Below are positions 8,212 to 10,441 of a stretch of DNA of 10,441 bases, one piece after another. The stretch is from Flavobacterium sp. Its GTDB lineage: Bacteria; Bacteroidota; Bacteroidia; Flavobacteriales; Flavobacteriaceae. A program made the translations under genes and the position numbers. Positions within the stretch are counted from its first letter, which is position 1, and each line of letters begins with the position of its first letter. The notes beneath the pieces are model-generated. The model worked only from the letters and a program-made list of their open reading frames with translations, had not been told where the DNA came from and searched no databases. Location of the stretch: assembly GCA_023253295.1 (NCBI GenBank), contig JALRGZ010000029.1, forward strand, positions 1 through 10,441. Direction: 5' to 3'.

Positions 8212-9075
8212 ATGAAAAACATTTTTATTTTATTTTTTGCTTGCATCGTTTTGCAATCTACTAAAGTAGTTTCGCAGTCTGTCAATTATGGTGCTCCATT
8301 GCCTGTTGATCAGAGTTTTAAAAAAGGTGTTCTGCCTAATGGAATGACTTATTATATTAAAAATACAAAAGTAATAAAAGATGCTGCAAGCTATTATATT
8401 ATACAAAATGTAGGTTCCATTTTAGAAAATGATGATCAACAGGGATTGGCTCATTTTTTAGAACATATGGCTTTTAATGGAACAGAGCACTTTCCAGGTA
8501 AAGGTATTTTAAATACACTTCAAAAACATGGAGCTGTTTTTGGTAAAGATATTAACGCCTATACCAGTTTTGATGAAACAGTTTATAATTTAAGTAACAT
8601 CCCTACAAAAGATGGTTTAGTTGATACTTGTTTGCAAGTATTGTATGATTGGTCTCATTATTTGTTGTTAACCGATGAAGAGATTGATGCTGAAAGAGGA
8701 GTAATTAAAGAAGAATGGCGTACCAGACAAAATGGTCAGGCTCGTTTGTCTAAAATTTCGTTTCCTATCCTGTTTAATCATTCTAAATATGCTGACAGAT
8801 TACCAATAGGTTTAATGTCAGTTGTTGAAGGATTTAAATACAAAGCGCTGAGAGATTTTTATCACGATTGGTATAGAACCGATTTACAGGCTATAGCTGT
8901 TATCGGAGATTTTGATGCTGATCAAATGGAAAAAGAAATAATAGAAAAATTTTCCAAGATTCCTGCAGTAAAAAATCCTAAAAAGCGTTTTGTTGTAGAT
9001 ATACCTGAAAATAAAGGAATGTTATATAGTTTAGGTACTGATTCTGAAGTTTCAACTGCATCGATTAGTTTTGGA
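8212..9075 (+). other. N-terminal third of a second M16 zinc peptidase (truncated at junction)
   Basis: This is the real 5' part of a second exported M16 peptidase, paralogous to the enzyme encoded at 5240-8044. Residues 1-21 are a signal peptide (FILFFACIVLQSTKVVS). The core LPNGMTYYIK and the zinc site GLAHFLEHMAFNG (H81, E84, H85) are intact, with the third ligand E161 in EIDAERGVIKEEW. The two paralogues align closely through RDFYHDWYRTDLQA and up to LYSLGTDSEVSTASISFG, opposite LYTIGTDNDLNDVMVSLN in the first copy. After that, similarity stops abruptly, well inside the second lobe. In the source genome the gene presumably continues for about 650 more codons. The exact end is uncertain to about ten bases either way because the flanking sequence could be shared by both partners. 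Confidence 0.88.
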
Positions 9076-10341
9076 AAAATAAAAGTTCCAGCAGATAAGT
9101 ACTGGGGGGCTGGCACACAACGTTCTTTGCAGTTTTTTAAAATTGGAAAAACTAATGTCCCTATAGAATTAATACACGCAATTGCAATCGTAAAAAAAGC
9201 AGCAGCAATTGTTAATCAAAAATATAAAGATATTACCCCCAAAGTTGCTAAAGCTATTATTAAAGCTTCTGAAGAAGTGATTGCTGGTAAGCACGATGAT
9301 CATTTTCCTTTAAAAGTTTGGCAAACGGGTTCTGGAACTCAAACTAACATGAATGTAAACGAAGTCATTGCCAACAGAGCTATTGAAATGCTTGGAGGAA
9401 AAATGGGAAGTAAAAATCCAGTTCACCCTAATGATCATGTCAATAAAGCTCAATCTACAAATGATACTTTTCCTACAGCAATGCACATTGCTATTGCAAT
9501 TCAAGCTAACAAAAAATTAATTCCTGCCATTCAATCTTTGGAAAATGCTCTGGCAAAAAAAATGAATGAATTTAAAAATATCGTAAAAATTGGAAGAACT
9601 CATTTGCAAGATGCAACACCTCTTACTCTTGGACAAGAATTTTCTGGATATCATATGCAAGTTTCAAAAGCTCTTTCAAGAATCAAGAGAGCTCTACTTG
9701 AAATTTATCCCTTAGCACAAGGCGGCACAGCAGTTGGAACTGGGATTAATTCAAGAAAAGGATGGGATCATAAAATTGCATCTGAAATTAAAAAAATAAC
9801 TAAACTACCCTTTCATACTGCAAAGAATAAATTTGAAGCTTTAGCTGCACACGATTCTATTGTTAATTTCTCAGGGACTCTTAACACAACAGCTGTGGCT
9901 TTAATGAAAATAGCAAATGATATTCGCTTTTTAGGATCAGGTCCAAGAGCTGGATATGGTGAGTTAATTTTACCTGAAAATGAACCTGGATCTTCGATTA
10001 TGCCAGGAAAAGTAAATCCAACTCAGTGCGAAGCTGTTACAATGGTATGTGTGAAAGTCATTGGTAATCATAATGGTATTACCATGGCAGGCTCACATGG
10101 TCATTTTGAGCTAAATGTCTTCAAGCCACTAATTGCTCACAATATTTTACAATCCATAGATCTATTATCAGACTCGGTTCAATGCTTTGTTGATTTTTGC
10201 GTAAAAGGTATCAAAGCTAATAAAAAAAGAATTGACCAATTACTAAATGAATCTCTTATGCTCGTTACAGCGCTTGCACCAAAAATTGGGTACGATAACG
10301 CAAGTAAAATAGCAAAAACCGTGGGTAGGGCTGACGGATAA
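8212..10341 (+). CDS. Hybrid open frame: M16 peptidase N-terminus joined to class II fumarase (probable assembly chimera)
   Basis: One uninterrupted frame of 709 codons combines unrelated proteins. Residues 1 to about 287 are an exported M16 peptidase, residues about 289-703 are class II fumarate hydratase, and the last six residues (VGRADG) are out-of-frame reading of foreign DNA. The combination makes no cellular sense: a signal peptide would export a cytoplasmic TCA-cycle enzyme, the peptidase lacks some 650 residues including its whole second half, and the fumarase lacks its extreme N-terminus and about 45-50 C-terminal residues. Family members of both kinds are normally complete separate proteins. 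I therefore read this as two partial genes joined artificially, and the product should not be treated as a real protein. A genuine recombination fusion cannot be excluded from sequence alone. The two parts are described separately. Confidence 0.85.
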   Translation: MKNIFILFFACIVLQSTKVVSQSVNYGAPLPVDQSFKKGVLPNGMTYYIKNTKVIKDAASYYIIQNVGSILENDDQQGLAHFLEHMAFNGTEHFPGKGILNTLQKHGAVFGKDINAYTSFDETVYNLSNIPTKDGLVDTCLQVLYDWSHYLLLTDEEIDAERGVIKEEWRTRQNGQARLSKISFPILFNHSKYADRLPIGLMSVVEGFKYKALRDFYHDWYRTDLQAIAVIGDFDADQMEKEIIEKFSKIPAVKNPKKRFVVDIPENKGMLYSLGTDSEVSTASISFGKIKVPADKYWGAGTQRSLQFFKIGKTNVPIELIHAIAIVKKAAAIVNQKYKDITPKVAKAIIKASEEVIAGKHDDHFPLKVWQTGSGTQTNMNVNEVIANRAIEMLGGKMGSKNPVHPNDHVNKAQSTNDTFPTAMHIAIAIQANKKLIPAIQSLENALAKKMNEFKNIVKIGRTHLQDATPLTLGQEFSGYHMQVSKALSRIKRALLEIYPLAQGGTAVGTGINSRKGWDHKIASEIKKITKLPFHTAKNKFEALAAHDSIVNFSGTLNTTAVALMKIANDIRFLGSGPRAGYGELILPENEPGSSIMPGKVNPTQCEAVTMVCVKVIGNHNGITMAGSHGHFELNVFKPLIAHNILQSIDLLSDSVQCFVDFCVKGIKANKKRIDQLLNESLMLVTALAPKIGYDNASKIAKTVGRADG
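9064..9090. other. Junction 1: M16 peptidase to fumarase
   Basis: Within these bases the protein changes from M16 (STASISFG) to FumC (FGKIKVPADKY). Both families have a Ser/Phe-Gly-like step here, and the DNA (ATTAGTTTTGGAAAAATAAA) is low-complexity A/T sequence that two AT-rich genomes can share by chance. No insertion sequence, att-like repeat or target duplication is visible. This is what an assembler joining two genomes on a short shared word would produce. Confidence 0.75.
9076..10320 (+). other. fumC: Class II fumarate hydratase, partial at both ends, foreign to the left part
   Basis: FumC reversibly hydrates fumarate to L-malate in the TCA cycle as an iron-independent cytoplasmic homotetramer. 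The segment begins at the family's FGKIKVPADKYWGAGTQRSL, normally about ten residues from the start, and keeps all the signatures. Counting in the hybrid frame these are SGTQTNMNVNE (374-384), the second-site HPNDHVN (405-411), QSTNDTFPTAMH (414-425), GRTHLQDATPLTLGQEFSGY with the catalytic-site histidine (461-480), GTGINSR (509-515) and the flexible loop GSSIMPGKVNPTQCE (593-607). It ends at LMLVTALAPKIGYDNASKIAKT, before the usual C-terminal helical part. The usual WGAQTQRS is WGAGTQRS here. The Lys/Ile-rich style and LVTALAPKIGYDNA resemble low-GC Alphaproteobacteria, perhaps of the SAR11 type (inference). Aspartase and argininosuccinate lyase relatives are less likely given the KVWQTGSGTQTNMN and HPNDHVN motifs. 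Confidence 0.9.
10313..10321. other. Junction 2: fumarase to phage-like, higher-GC DNA
   Basis: The fumarase reading ends at KIAKT (codon ACC, 10318-10320). From 10321 the composition changes at once: 61 of the 121 bases to the window end are G or C (about 50%), against roughly one third in the fumarase part. The coding frame also changes. The short shared stretch AAAAACC would serve both the fumarase KT codons and the KP codons of the phage-like protein. No mobile-element end is visible. Confidence 0.75.
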
Positions 10342-10429
10342 GGAGCGCGATGATTTGCTGGACACATACATAACAGCCGAAGGACGTGCCCGAGCCATCG
10401 AACAATACTTGAAGGAAAAGAACACATGA
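10313..10429 (+). CDS. C-terminal part of a small phage-like protein, 5' end lost at the junction
   Basis: In a different frame from the hybrid, the DNA reads PWVGLTDKERDDLLDTYI then TAEGRARAIEQYLKEKNT and stops with TGA at 10427-10429. The frame is open only from 10313, just after a TAG at 10310-10312, so the true start is missing. The PWVGLTD...E.......ARAIE..LKEKN pattern resembles small uncharacterised proteins of tailed phages and prophages. I know this as a recurring motif but cannot name a function. The ATGA overlap with the next gene and the compact spacing fit phage gene packing. The coding evidence is short, so the phage assignment is tentative. Confidence 0.6.
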   Translation, partial: QKPWVGLTDKERDDLLDTYITAEGRARAIEQYLKEKNT

Positions 10430-10441
10430 TTGAAGTAGGCG
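10426..10441 (+). CDS. Start of the next gene, five codons only (partial)
   Basis: An ATG at 10426 overlaps the preceding TGA in an ATGA arrangement, typical of translational coupling, and reads MIEVG before the window ends. AAGGAA at 10412-10417 lies eight bases upstream and can serve as a ribosome binding site, which supports the start and again contrasts with the leaders of the Bacteroidota part. Nothing can be said about function. Confidence 0.4.

Noticed and set aside
8922..9504. Minus-strand frames at 8922-9116 and 9310-9504
   Set aside because: They are antisense to strong M16 and fumarase coding sequence and have no features of their own.
8212..10341. A genuinely new exported peptidase-fumarase fusion enzyme
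   Set aside because: Both parts are truncated inside conserved domains, the compartments conflict, the lineages appear different, and a second foreign junction follows within 1.3 kb.
10179..10427. Minus-strand frames crossing the right-hand junction
   Set aside because: They read across a probable artificial join and opposite the fumarase and phage-like frames, so they cannot be real genes.

Overview
Most of this window (about 1 to 9,070) looks like a chromosome fragment of a Flavobacterium-like member of the Bacteroidota. The DNA is AT-rich. The start codons follow A/T-rich leaders rather than Shine-Dalgarno sites. There is an ECF sigma factor next to a FecR anti-sigma factor, and there are secreted two-domain M16 peptidases and thioredoxin-fold lipid-free exported proteins of types common in this phylum. 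The assignment to genus is inference from gene content and style, not from a marker gene.

Layout. On the minus strand, a sigma-70 family ECF sigma factor (829-1386) is followed by a FecR-type anti-sigma factor that runs off the left edge (1-739). A long gene-free, very AT-rich stretch (1387-2380) separates them from a plus-strand block. That block holds two tandem paralogous exported thioredoxin-fold proteins (2381-3730 and 3803-5128), a clear intrinsic terminator (5142-5202), a complete M16 zinc peptidase of 934 residues (5240-8044), and the N-terminal third of a second M16 peptidase (from 8212). The pairs suggest an envelope module in which disulfide-active proteins and zinc peptidases act on extracytoplasmic peptides. 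This is inference from context.

The right end is not what it first appears to be. The open frame 8212-10341 is a hybrid. It starts as an exported M16 peptidase with an intact HFLEH site. It switches near 9064-9090 into a class II fumarase (FumC) of alphaproteobacterial style, a cytoplasmic TCA-cycle enzyme. It then switches again near 10313-10321 into about 120 bases of roughly 50% GC that read, in another frame, as the end of a small phage-like protein with an ATGA overlap to the next gene. Two switches between unrelated genomes within 1.3 kb, each in the middle of a gene and each at a short stretch that both partners could share, point to an assembly chimera (probably from a mixed community) rather than to a real fusion protein. 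I see no CRISPR array, tRNA, rRNA or insertion sequence, and no convincing new biological system.
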